64,000 bases of DNA, from contig NC_089190.1 in the NCBI RefSeq assembly GCF_947507565.1, positions 1,984,001-2,048,000 on the forward strand, read 5' to 3'. Positions 10,174 through 21,800 of this stretch are shown one piece after another. This DNA is from Oscarella lobularis (lineage: Eukaryota > Porifera > Homoscleromorpha > Homosclerophorida > Oscarellidae). The translations under genes were made by a program, and so were the position numbers. Within the stretch, counting starts at the first letter, position 1; every line of letters begins with the position of its first letter. The notes under the pieces were generated by a model. It was not told the origin of the DNA. It worked only from the letters and a program-made list of their open reading frames with translations, and made no database searches.

Positions 10174-10979
10174 TTAGTGCTCGGTTAAATCGTCATTGAA
10201 ATACAAGTGAATTGCCGGTAGATAGTCGTCTTCGTTCATGCCCAATTCGTAAAATTTCTCGAATTCGTCTTCGACGCCGTTTTCTTCCAAAGTGCGCGTC
10301 ATATCCAAATTCGTTCCGCAAAATTTCCACGTGTAACTCGCCGCGTGAACGTTATAGGCTTCGTAGCGCGTCAATATTTCCAACATATTCTCCTCAGAAC
10401 ACACCTCGAAAATACATAAATAAATAAATACCCTAGTTCAGATCGCTTTACCTCTATGGTGTTTTGCTGTGACGTCAGCATATTTACAAGTCGAATTTTT
10501 CGCGTCTTTTGCGACAATTTCCCAATGCAATATTTTTCGTCCTGCCACCAGGGCTTCCCAAAATCGTTCGCCCAATCGGACGCCGGAAAACGCGGCGGCA
10601 CGTGAATAAATCGGCCTTGGGGCGTGTAAGCGACGCGGCAATTTGTAACGGGATCGATGTGGGTGCGAAGCTGTAGTATATCGATCGTCGAGAATTTTTT
10701 TTTGTAAAAAGTATTATTTTTGTTCTTACGTTTCCCGTTTTCTTGTCGAACCAGTTCGATATGTCTTTTCCCGCGCTATTTAGTATTGGCTTGAGCAGGA
10801 CGTCTCCTAGCGTGCGAGAGGGAACGCTGTAGCGAGTTTTCGCGCCGTTTTTCGCTACCTTTGTGCTTTTCGCAGAGGGGCGTGAGGTCGTAGACTTTTC
10901 CCAAGAACGAGACCCATATGTCGTTGGCGACGTTGTGCACGGAAACCTCGGTTGGAGTGAAATATCGAGGCCGCAACAT
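10174..10979 (-). CDS. CYB5D1: Cytochrome b5 domain-containing protein 1
   Basis: Four exons (10979-10859, 10806-10730, 10670-10452, 10404-10174) give about 215 aa, close to the usual family length. It starts [16 protein letters not shown], followed by [14 protein letters not shown] of the cytochrome b5-like fold. The rest follows CYB5D1: [47 protein letters not shown], and a C-terminal half ending [20 protein letters not shown]5D1 is a ciliary protein linked to radial spokes. The promoter and first exons of this gene lie inside the segment duplicated with the A2M genes, so broken copies of its 5' half occur at 18088-18408 and 32153-32533. Confidence 0.85.
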
Positions 10980-11396
10980 CGTGGCGAGCCTGTTCGCATG
11001 ACAACCGAACGACCCGGATGCGAAGTCCCGTTGATTCACGTACGTCCATGTATTACCGTTATCTGATTATGTCTTACGGGAATTTATGTTGAATAGGTCC
11101 GTTTCTGTTTAAAATCGGCATAGTAAGGACAAGCGAATTCAAAATTTCTCTCATCCAGGAAACAATGCCGTTGTTTCTATTTCTAGAATAGGTGTGCAAT
11201 CACGATCAAGCTGCCCTCTTCACATCCTGGAAACGATTCCATTGTTCTAATATCCGCTCACGTGCTCAATCTATCTTCGAAATGAATCAGTCACGTGAGC
11301 TGCAATTCGGACTCTATAGGTTCATCAAGCTGACGCAAAGAGCCCAGTCGCTCGCCAGTTGCCGTACCGTCGACATAGGAGCAGACATCCGTTACC
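10980..11396. promoter_or_regulatory. Divergent promoter region, CYB5D1 (-) and A2M copy 1 (+)
   Basis: This 417-bp gap separates the two start codons. Towards the A2M side it holds two E-boxes CACGTG (11259-11264 and 11292-11297) and a TATA-like CTATAGG near 11314-11320. Related sequence precedes all four A2M copies. Copy 2 has CATGTG instead of the second E-box (near 18736), and copy 3 has CTATTGG at the TATA-like site (near 25335). Transcription start sites are not visible. Confidence 0.45.
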
Positions 11397-14300
11397 ATGA
11401 CAACAAGGCTTCTTTTAGCGACGTTCCTTCTCGACGCTTTCAGCGGCGCCTCTCAACTGATCAGACCCGTTCCTCTTGGGCCAATTGTCGTGCCTCCTCT
11501 GCCCAAGGCGATTGCCGTTATTCGTCCGTCGTGAGCGACCAAAAGCACGTCATTCTTCTTCGCTCAGTGAAATGTTTTCTTCTAAGGCTCGAGGATTTGT
11601 TGATGCCCTATCGATATAGCATTGTCGTCCAGCGCGACGTCTTCGCCGGAGAGACGCTCGCCGTGTCGATTTACGTGGAGAATTTTAAAGGATCTCGCCA
11701 TCCGTTCAATCCCTTTCCAATTGACGTCACTCTCAACGTCATAGACGGACAATCCGGTCAAAATCTGATTAGTGCTGTCAATCGCAAATTGACCAGACGC
11801 CGGTGCAAAACCATTTTCGTGGAGGTAGAAACGAACTTAGAATATGACGTGGCACGTAATTGTTTTCAAGCTTCCGGAATCGACTTCCCCGGGAACGCAT
11901 GGGGTTAGCGTCAGAATGACGTCAAAGCAAGGGGCAATGAGAAATTTCGAGGAGAAGTTCCGCGTTCGACCTACGAACCGAATGATCATGATCCAGACAG
12001 ATAAACCCGTTTATAAACCGGGACAGACGAGTGAGAACAGATCTATTCTAGAGTTCAACCATGCGATGACGTTTTTGTTTAGTTCTTGGTCGAGTCATTG
12101 TGTTGACGTCGTCGCGTTTGACCGCAGCTTCGGGCAAAGTGACTCTTCAGATTCGGGTGAGCCGGAAGGGGATCTAATTCTGGTGTGAGAACTAACCTTG
12201 TGAGGGATTCTTAGAATCCCAAAAACGCTTTGATGACATCATTCAAGAACCTTACGCTCAATACGGGTAAATTAGTATTGAATTTATCGTAGATTCAACG
12301 TGTGACTGGGGTGGTGTTTATATAGGAGTTGCTAGGTTCAATTTTCCGTTGTCAAGTGAACCGGTACTTGGACAATACGCATTGTGTGCAACGCTTGAGG
12401 TAAGAAGACTACCGTACGTATTCTCTAGAGCCAATATAACACTACTACGTATCAATAGGGTGTGATTCAAAAACAAGAGAAGTGCTTCTCAGTCAAAGTC
12501 GACGAATACGGTTAGACTCTAGGAAAAGAGTCTGATATAAAATTCATCACGTCTTTGCGTAGTTTTGCCTAAATTCTCGTGCACCATTTCTCCCAAAGAC
12601 GATCAATTCTCCTGTATCAACCGTAGGCATACAGTTTGCTACACTGTCAGCGCGAAGTGAGTCTCCTCTCCAAGCTGCACGGCCTCTTATTTGACAATCT
12701 AGATACACGTACGGACAAAAGGTGAAGGGAACTGTTTCTGCCACGGCAACAATGGGCAATATATGGAGACGGTGTGGGAACGAAGAACGAGAAGTCGTTC
12801 TAGATTCGGTACACTGAACTGCATCGTGCACGCAACTATTTAATTGACGAAAGTCAATTTTTAGATTGATGGGGAAAAAACCGTTTGCGTTCGCACGTGC
12901 ACGAGATACGGTACGTGCTATGGTGAAATTAATCTTGAGGCGAACGTGACGGATCCGACGTCGGGAGACGAAGTCGCCTGCGAAGGAGTCACGAAAATTC
13001 CTATTCGACGAAGTCCTTATCAAATCGAAATAGTAAAACCGCAATTCAATGCTTTCTATCCCTGTCAGAAAACACGTTACACGGTGAGAAAAATTCGCCC
13101 CTGCTACTGTTGATTATTTGAAGTTGGTTTCAGGTGAAAACGAGCTTCGTTTCGGGGAAACCGTATGGTGGGGCGAGAGTGAAATTCACTTGCAAAGCGC
13201 TGCTAAAAAGAGAAAGCGAATGCGGGCCTGACGAAAAAGTGATCTACACGACTGAAGTAACGACCGGTGACGATGGCAGAGCTCCAATCGAATTCTGCGC
13301 TCCGTGCAATGCTCTCGACATTTCGTGCGCCGTAGGGTTCATAAGAGCAAATGGCTATGATTGGTTTCTAGGGTTTCTCTTTTGATCAGGCTGAGTCTGT
13401 CAATGAATCTAGCCGTATCTCTGCTAATAGCGGCAGGAGCGTCTTGATCTATTCGCCGGGACGCGTCATGGTTCGCAACTCCATGAAATCACTAGAAGTA
13501 GGCAATGAACACGTGTTCGATGCCTATTTCACTCAATCGGGAAAAGCCACCGCCTTTGTAAGCGCACAGGACACCAGAACTGCGTGTACAAATAACGTAT
13601 CTGTTCTGTAGATTCTTAGCAAAGGGACCGTCTTAGAAAAACTGTCATGTTTTCCAACTTTGATAGACATCAATGCGACGGATATATCGGATGAGATATG
13701 CGATGCCAAAAGAATGCCACGACCGTTGAAATATCATTGCTCGTTTCAATATCAAGTGACTTCGGCAATGATTCCCAAAGTGACGATTGTCATCGGTCAG
13801 AAGAAATTGTCGGCTGTCAATCTCAATTTACCTGTCACAGCGGATTCTGGAAAAGTAGTCACATGATGAATTTAATAACTTATCTGATCATTTTTTTGTA
13901 GATGACGTTGGAATTTAGTCAAAATCAAGTTGAACCTGGAGAGAATGTGAGCCTGCATATTGAAGCCGCTCCCGGATCGTACGTTGGTCTTGTGGCCGTC
14001 GACCAAAGCGTCTACCTTCAACAGGCAAAAAATCAACTTACAGCTCAACAAGTACGACTGAATATTTTGTAATAATTTTAATTGACGTTGTTTAGGTTCG
14101 AGCAGAAGCGGCTGGCTTTGACTCGTCTCCGACTTATTTGCCTCGCAAGACCTTCGAGTGCGGAGCCAGGAGACTCTGGAGTTGCTACTGTCGTCAATAC
14201 GGATGCAAACGCACGCCCTCCGTTAGTTGATTTCTCAGTGTTCAACATCAAATTCTATATCAATTCGTTTTAGAAGGACAACGAAAACAGTACTGACATT

Positions 14301-17300
14301 TCGACGTTTGCTGCGTCTGTTCTTCGTCGACCCGGACCCAGCTGTCCAGAGTCGGACTGCTATAGAAGTGTTTGTACGTTAATCGGGAAATGCGAATTCG
14401 TTTCAGCCTTAAGCTTTTACGAGGTAGGGAATCGACTCTCCTGATCCGTTTGTTTATTTGATAAAGCTCCGTGTGGACTAGGCTGCTGGGCTAAGGGTTC
14501 TGAGCAATTTGAGGGCGATGGGTTCTCCGAAATGCGCCAAGTTTAAGCCGCCCTTAGGCCACAGCTGTTGCGGTGCGCACGTACGCTCCTACATCAATAT
14601 ATCGTTTATTTTTACTTCATTAGACTCTCCTTGGCTTCGGCGGTTTAAGGGCCCGAGTTACGTATTCTTCTCCGCTCCGGGTCCTGAAGCGCCAGTTGTG
14701 CAAAGTCGAAATGGAGGGCGTGCGCGTACTGTTACCGTGACGTATACTGCGGCTGATGAGGACGGTGCTGAGACAACTACGGAACTAGTCGAAGTCAAAA
14801 AAGAACGGGTTAACTTTCCAGAGACGTGGATATGGAAGGATATTCAGCTCGAGTAAAACAGTCAAATGCCATTCAACACTTATTTTTTTCTATTTCTGTC
14901 TTCACCTATAGGAAAAATTCCACGAATCACTCTCTGATGTTGACTGCTCCGGACACGATAACGTCGTGGATTGCCGACGGTTTCGCTTTGTCAACGGAGA
15001 ATTCTATCAGCGTTTCGATGCCTCCGTCTCTTCGAGTCTTTCAGCCGTTCTTTGTGTCTCTCACTTTGCCCTACTCGGTCATTCGAGGCGAGAAACTCGA
15101 AGTGCGAGCCACCGTCTTCAATTATCTCGACATCAACCTCACTGTACATAGTTACTATTACATTATCTCAATCAATTTTTAACAGTTGTCTAGGCTTTCG
15201 TTGAATTGGAAGTGGATTCAAATGAAATTAACATTATAGAATCAAAAGCAGATATGCAAAAAGACTCTCGACGCAGCTTGACCATACCAGCAGGAGAAGC
15301 TCGTTCTATTGACTATTTCGTCGTTCCGCTCAAAGTCGGTTATCTCCCAATGAAGTGCACGGCAAGATCGACTAAAGCAGCCGACGCCGTGGTTCGCCCA
15401 CTTCTTGTTGAAGTAGGAAAATCAACAGTTGTAGATGGTAACTCTATATAACGATTCTCTATAGCCAGAAGGTGTGCAAAAGGAGTATGGACTATCATCT
15501 CTCATCTGTATCGAAGGTACAAGAGATCTGCTGGATTATTAATATTCGTGTAACGTTTTTTTAAAAGATAATGCCCGAAACGCTGAGAAAGTGTTCAATC
15601 TGACTCTTCCTCCCGCTTATGTTCCCGACTCCGAGAGCGCAGTCGTCAGCGTCACAAGTACAGTTATATGCTGTGTTGGTGCAGTATACTTAGACATTTT
15701 TTTCTGTGCAGCGGATTACATGGAGCCTACGATTGAAGGACTGGAAAATCTCCTTCGACTTCCCTACGGATGTGGAGAACAGAACATGATTAATTTCGCT
15801 CCTGGCGTCTATATCACGCGTTATCTTACGGCCGTCGGGAAATTGGACGAAAAAACGAAGGAGAAGGCTCTCAATATCATGATGAAAGGTGACGCAGACA
15901 TTCATACGCATACAGAAATGATAAGAGTCTGTTTAGGTTATCAAAGAGAAATGATTTTTCAGCGAGACGATGGATCGTACAGTGCGTTTGGAAACAGTGA
16001 CCGATGTGGAAGCATGTGGTATGTATCATACAAAGCAGTGCCTGGACTACGATATAACTAATCATTATATAGGTTAACTGCCTTTGTAGTCAGAACGTTC
16101 AGTCAAGCGCACGGAATTATTGACGTCGACCAGACAGTTCAAACAGAGGCGATCGACTGGATGAAGAAGAAGCAGAGTCAAGACGGATCATTCCCAAGTG
16201 TTTGCCGCGTTATTAGCAAGGAAATGCAGGGTTGCTCGGGAGGAGAATGCAGCCTGACAGCCTACGTTACACTTGCTCTATTAGAAGCAGGCGTACCGGC
16301 ATCTGTAAGACAGTACTCTAATCTCAAACCATTATCATGGGTAATTCTTTTTGTAGGATCCATCTATTGTCAATGCATTGGCTTTCCTCAACTCGGCGTG
16401 CCTCTCAAATGACTGCGAGAATAACTACGCTCTGGCTGTCATTTCCAACGTATTCTGCAAGGCTGCTCACCCTAGAGCCGACGAACTTCTCAATGAACTG
16501 CTGAGTTGCGCGACAACCGAAGGTGACACAATGTACTGGAAATATTCAAAGGAGAACAATCAATTCTGCTACGGACATCGTTGGGGAATGCCTTGCGCTA
16601 GTCGTTCGTGTGACGTGGAAACGAGCGCCTATGCACTACTTGCCTTCAAATGTCGTGGAGACGTGGGAAATAGCTTGAGAATCGTACGCTGGCTACTCGA
16701 GCAGAGAAATCCTTCTGGAGGCTTCCGATCAACCCAGGTTAGCATAGTCACAGTTTATTGTTAGAAAATGAATTGGGTGTTCTTAGGATACGGTAGTGGC
16801 TCTACAGGCTCTCTCTGAGTACGCTGCCTTGAGCGTTGCCAACGACGACGTGAAGATGAATGTTCGCCTGACTACCGACTCAGACTTCTCCTGGTCGCTC
16901 ACCGTTGATTCGTCCAATTCCCAAGACCTCCAGACTCTCAATATTCCGACTCTTCCTTCGACGCTGACTGCTCGTCTTGCCGGCGTCGGATGCGTCCTCA
17001 TACAAGCCGGCGTCAAGTACAATATACCGGAACCGCCGGAGGAAGCGGCGTTTGAAGTGACGGCCATGGCAACGATGAATGAAAACAAAGGGAAATCGTG
17101 CTCGTATAAGATTAGAGTTTGCAACCGGTAAGGATTTGTTCTCTAGTAGTCTCCATATCCTTTTTAATTAATTAACGATAATATGATATTTAGCTGGTTG
17201 CTGAAGAAACCAAGCAGTTCCAATATGGCTCTGACAGACATCACGCTGTTTTCAGGATTTGTGCCAATCAATTCCGACCTCAAAGACGTAATAATGACGA

Positions 17301-17611
17301 ATTAATCCTACTTTTTATTTCTAACAGTTTTGTATTCTAGCTGGAGAAGAAAGGAACGTGCCAAATCAAAAGAATCGACAAGCAGGACCGAAGAGTCAGA
17401 GTCTATATTGACGAAGTGAGTTTCACGGATTCTTTTTGCTTTGACTAATTTATTATTACAGGTACGACGATCTAAGTGTTGCTTTGAGCTTCAAATGAAG
17501 AGAACCGTTTACGTTGAAGACCTCCAAGGCGTTCCCGTTCTCTCGTACAACTACTACGATCCAGATCAGTCTGGCGGTACGATGCTCTATCCAAGAGAGG
17601 AATGCAAGTAA
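11397..17611 (+). CDS. A2M: Alpha-2-macroglobulin family thioester protein, copy 1
   Basis: Thirty exons join in phase to about 1560 aa: 11397-11530, 11587-11824, 11871-12030, 12083-12156, 12215-12266, 12326-12399, 12459-12510, 12563-12656, 12703-12808, 12865-13083, 13134-13331, 13390-13557, 13612-13854, 13902-14051, 14096-14221, 14274-14423, 14482-14572, 14624-14852, 14912-15143, 15194-15412, 15465-15516, 15568-15657, 15712-15888, 15937-16018, 16073-16304, 16357-16737, 16787-17127, 17194-17287, 17341-17415, 17462-17611. A signal peptide (MTTRLLLATFLL) is followed by macroglobulin domains with IQTDKPVYKPGQT and AVDQSVYL. A bait region (exon 18, residues about 777-852) precedes FPETWIW. The thioester GCGEQN is at 15768-15785 (Cys about 1071), in an alpha-alpha TED domain ending STQDTVVALQALS. 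The receptor-binding domain is C-terminal. Proteases cut the bait, exposing the thioester and trapping the attacker. The position matching complement C3 catalytic His is Ser (codon 16215-16217). Secreted; no disabling change seen. Confidence 0.9.
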
Positions 17612-17687
17612 CTGAGTTGTTTTCTTTTGAATTTGACCGTGTTTACGCATTGTTGTCTGTGATTAGAAATTGATGTGCTGATAATAA

Positions 17688-18087
17688 TTGCGAATGCATC
17701 CGGGAGTTCGTCTACCTTTCGCTTTCACCATTACCACTTGGACTCTGCGCGGAAGAGACGATGGTACGCGAAACGCGTCACCTGTGGGTCGGCAGCCTAC
17801 CCGAATCGGTCGACGACCGCCAAGTGATCAACTTCTTCTCGAGGCGAGCGAAGAACGCGAATGGGCGTGGCAATCGAACGTGTGTCCTCTCTCCGCGCAG
17901 ATGCGGTCGAGTCGAATCGGTGCGCATTCTGCCTCGTCGTGCCGCCGACGGCGGTCGCGCGGCCTTCGTCGACGAATCAAAAGCGCCGTCAAAGCGCACG
18001 AATCGAAGCTCGAGCTCGGATCGCGCGAGCTGCGCTCCAATTACAACGAACCGGGCTCGCGATTCGTCTCCGCAGCACAGCATCATA
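17688..18087 (+). pseudogene. Truncated 5' copy of Split ends between A2M copies 1 and 2
   Basis: The sequence continues from the A2M copy 1 3' flank and matches the SPEN promoter and first two exons (39180-39595), with the ATG equivalent at 17761 and the reading MVRETRHLWVGSLPE. A 7-bp deletion in exon 2 (AAFVDE where the intact gene has AAFVDFVDI) shifts the frame. Homology stops at CATCATA, where it meets CYB5D1-derived sequence. RRM1 cannot be completed, so I call it a pseudogene. Confidence 0.8.
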
Positions 18088-18408
18088 CGGGATCGATGTG
18101 GGTGCGAAGCTGTAGTATATCGATCGTCGAGAAAGCGCACGCGAAAAGTATTATTTTTGTTCTTACGTTTCCCGTTTTCTTGTCGAACCAGTTCGATATG
18201 TCTTTTCCCGCGCTATTTTTTAAGCAGGACGTCTCCTAGCGTGCGAGAGGGAACGCTGTAGCAAGTTTTCGCGCCGTTTTTCGCTACCTTTGTGCTTTTC
18301 GCGGAGGGGCGTGAGGTCGTAGACTTTTCCCAAGAGCGAGACCCATATGTCGTTGGCGACGTTGTGCACGGAAACCTCGGTCGGAGTGAAATATCGAGGC
18401 CGCAACAT
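18088..18408 (-). pseudogene. Truncated 5' copy of CYB5D1
   Basis: The segment matches 10649-10979, from the start of exon 3 back to the start codon. Exon 2 has lost about 10 nt around its centre, and the intron before exon 3 is altered (GAAAGCGCACGCG replaces the T-rich stretch). A G inserted just upstream of the ATG equivalent is in the leader. Exons 3-4 are missing. The following sequence to 18841 matches the A2M promoter region. Confidence 0.8.
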
Positions 18409-18841
18409 CGTGGGCGAGCCTGTTCGCATGACAACCGAACGACCCGGATGCGAAGTCCCGTTGATTCACGTTCGTCCATGTATTACCGTTATCTGATTAT
18501 GTCTTATGGGTATAGGTTCGTTTCTGGTTGAAATCAGCATAGTAAGGACAAGCGAATTCAAAATTTCTCTCATCCAGGAAACAATGCCTTTGTTTCTATT
18601 TCTAGAATAGGTGTGCAATCACGATCAAGCTGCCCTCTTCACATCCAGAAAACGATTCCATTGTTCTAATATCCGCTCACGTGCTCAATCTAAATTTAGT
18701 CGAAACACGTACGGTCTTCTTCGAAATGAATCAGTCATGTGAGCTGCAACTCAGACTCTCTATAGGTTCATCAGGCAGAACAAAGAGTCCTGTCGCTCGC
18801 CAGTTGCCGTACCGTCAACATTGGAGCAGACATCCGTTACC
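18409..18841 (+). promoter_or_regulatory. Promoter region of A2M copy 2
   Basis: This is homologous to 10980-11396. It has one intact E-box (CTCACGTGCTC near 18680); the second is changed to CATGTG. CTATAGG is kept near 18762. No other gene is seen. Confidence 0.4.
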
Positions 18842-21800
18842 ATGAAAACAAAGCTTCTTTTAGCGACGTCACTTCTCATCACTTTCAGCGCCTCTCAATT
18901 GATCAGACCCGTGCTTCCTGGGCCTTGGCCAATAATTCCCGTGCCTCCTCAATCCAAACCGACTCGTCCGCCGATGTCCTATCGATATCGCATTGTCGCT
19001 CAGAACTACGTCTTTGCCGGAGAGACGCTCGCCGTGTCGATTTACGTGGAGAAAGGATCTCGGAAGATGATGAAAGACAAAGAGGGCAATCTGTTCAATC
19101 CCTTTCCAATTGACGTCACTCTCGACGTCAAAGACAGACAATCCGGTCAAAATCTAATTAGTACGGTCAATCGTAAAGTGACCCAACGCCAGTGCACAAC
19201 CATTTTCGTGGAGGTAGAAACGAACTTAGAATATGACGTGGCACGTAATTGTTTTCAAGCTTCCGGAATCGACTCCCCCGCGAACGCATAGGGTTAGCGT
19301 CAGAATGACGTCAAAGCAAGGGGCAATGAGAAATTTCATGACGACATTCCGCGTTCGACCTACGAACCGAATGATCATGATCCAGACAGATAAACCCGTT
19401 TATAAACCGGGACAGACGAGTGAGAACAGATCTATTCTAGAGCTCGACCACGCAATGACGTTTTTGTTCAGTTCTTGGTCGAGTCATTGTGTTGACGTCG
19501 TCGCGTTTGACCGCAGCTTCGGGCAAAGTGACTGTTCAAATTCGGGTGAGCCGGAAGGGGATCTAATTCTGGTGTGAGAACTAACCTTGAGGGATTCTTA
19601 GAATCCCAAAAACGCTCTGATGACATCACTCAAGAACCTTACGCTCGACACGGGTAAATTAGTATTGGATTTATTGCAGATTCAACGTGTGACTGGGGTG
19701 GTGTTCATATAGGAGTTGCTAGGTTCAATTTTCCGTTGTCAAGTGAACCGGTACTTGGACAATACGCATTGTGCGCAACGCTCGAGGTGAGAAGACTACC
19801 GTACGTATTTTCTAGAGCCAATAACACTACTACGTATCAATAGGGTGTGATTCAAAAACAAGAGAAGTGCTTCTCAGTCAAAGTTGAAGAATACGGTTAG
19901 ACTACTAGTAGAAAGAGTCTGATATGAAATTCATCACGTCTTTACGTAGTTTTGCCTAAATTCTCGTGCACCATTTCTCCCAAAGATGATCAATTCTCCT
20001 GTATCAACCGTAGGCATACGGTTTGCTACACTGTCAGCGCGACGTGAGTCTCCTCTCCAAGCTGTACAGCCCTCTTACGTTCTAATCTAGATACACGTAC
20101 GGACAAAAGGTGAAGGGAACTGTTTCTGCCACGGCAACAACGGGCAATACCTGGACACGGTGTAGGAACGAAGAAAGAGAAGTCGTTCTAGATTCGGTAC
20201 ACTGAACTGCATCGTGCACGCAACTATTAATTGACGAAAGCCAATTTTTAGATTGATGGGGAAAAAACCGTTTGCGTTCGCACGTGTTCGAGATACGATA
20301 CGTGCTACGGTGAAATTAATCTTGAGGCGAATGTGACGGATCCGACGTCGGGAGACGAAGTCGCCTGCGAAGGAGTCACGAAAATTCCTATTCGACAAAA
20401 TCCTTATCAAATCGAAATAGTAAAACCGCAATTCAATGCTTTCTATCCCTGTCAGAAAACGCGTTACACCGTGAGGAGAATTCACTGCTTCTATTGTTGA
20501 ATTGTTTAAGTTGGTTTCAGGTGAAAACGAGCGTCGTTTCGGGGAAACCGTATGGTGGGGCGAGAGTGAAATTCATTTGCAAAGCGCTGCTAAAAAGAGG
20601 AAGCAAATGCGGGCCTGACGAAAAAGAGATCTACACGACAAAAGTAACGACCGGTGACGATGGCAGAGCTCCAATCGAATTCTGCGCTCCGTGCAATGCT
20701 CTCGACATTTCGTGCACCGTAGGGTTCATAAGAGCAAATGGTTGTGATTGGTTTCTAGGGTTTCTCTTTTGATCAGGCTAAGGCTGTCAATGAATCTAGC
20801 TATATCTCGCCTGCTCGTAGCGGCAGGAGCGTCTTGATCTATTCGCAGGGACGCGTCATGGTCCGCAACTTTAATATATCATTAGAGGTAGGCAATGAAC
20901 ACGTGTTCGATGCCTATTTCACTCACTCGGGAAAAGCCACCGCCTTTGTAAGCGCACAGGACACCAGAACTGCGTGTGCAAATAACGTATTTGTTCTGTA
21001 GATTCTTAGCAAAGGGACCGTCTTAAATAAACTGTCATGTTTTCCAACTTTGATAGACATCAATGCGACGGATATATCGGATGAGATATGCGATGCCAAA
21101 AGAATGCCACGCCCGTTGAAATATCATTGCTCGTTTCGATATCAAGTGACTTCGGCAATGATTCCCAAAGTGACGATTGTCATCGGTCAGAAGAAATTGT
21201 CGGCTGTCAATCTCAATTTACCTGTCACAGCGGATTCTGGAAATCAAGTAATGTAGTGAATTTAATTAATAATTCATATAAATAATTCTTTTCTTGCAGA
21301 TGACGTTGGAATTTAGTCAGAATCAAGTTGAGCCTGGAGAGAATGTGAGCCTGAAAATTGAAGCCGCTCCCGGGTCGTACGTCGGTGTTGTGGCCGTTGA
21401 CCAAAGTGTCTACCTTCAACAGGCAAAAAATCAACTTACAGTTCAACAAGAACGACTAAATATTTTCTAATATTTCAATTTTAATTGACGTTGTTTAGGT
21501 TCGAGCAGAAGCGGCTGGCTTTGACTCGTCTCCGACTTATTTGCCTCGCAAGACCTTCGAGTGCGGAGCCAGGAGACTCTGGAGTTGCCACTGTCGTAAA
21601 TACGGATGCAAACGCACGCCTTCCGTTAGTTGATTACTCGGTGCTCCGATATCGAATTCTATATCAATTCGTTTTAGAAGGACGACGAAAACAGTACTGA
21701 CATTTCGACGTTTGCTGCGTCTGTTCGTCGTCGACCCGGACCCAGCTGTCCAGAGTCGGACTGCTATAGAAGTGTTTGCAAGTTAAACGGAAAATGCGAA

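Noticed and set aside
11825-11870. Apparent frameshift between the readings ending in FQASGI and LPESTSPGTHGVS in A2M copy 1 (and the same in copies 2-4)
   Set aside because: Both readings run into a 46-nt intron (GTAGAAAC to TTCAAG). Removing it joins FVE to LPEST in frame in all copies. A 22-nt intron alternative fails in copies 3 and 4, which lack its GT.
14573-14623. Donor at GCGCAC|GTACGC before the bait exon
   Set aside because: It shifts frame and gives a stop in the bait exon. The upstream GTGCGC donor keeps frame in all four copies.
16783-17124. Conserved minus-strand open frame of about 113 codons repeated in each A2M copy
   Set aside because: It is the antisense shadow of a long conserved exon, with no start context or known domain.
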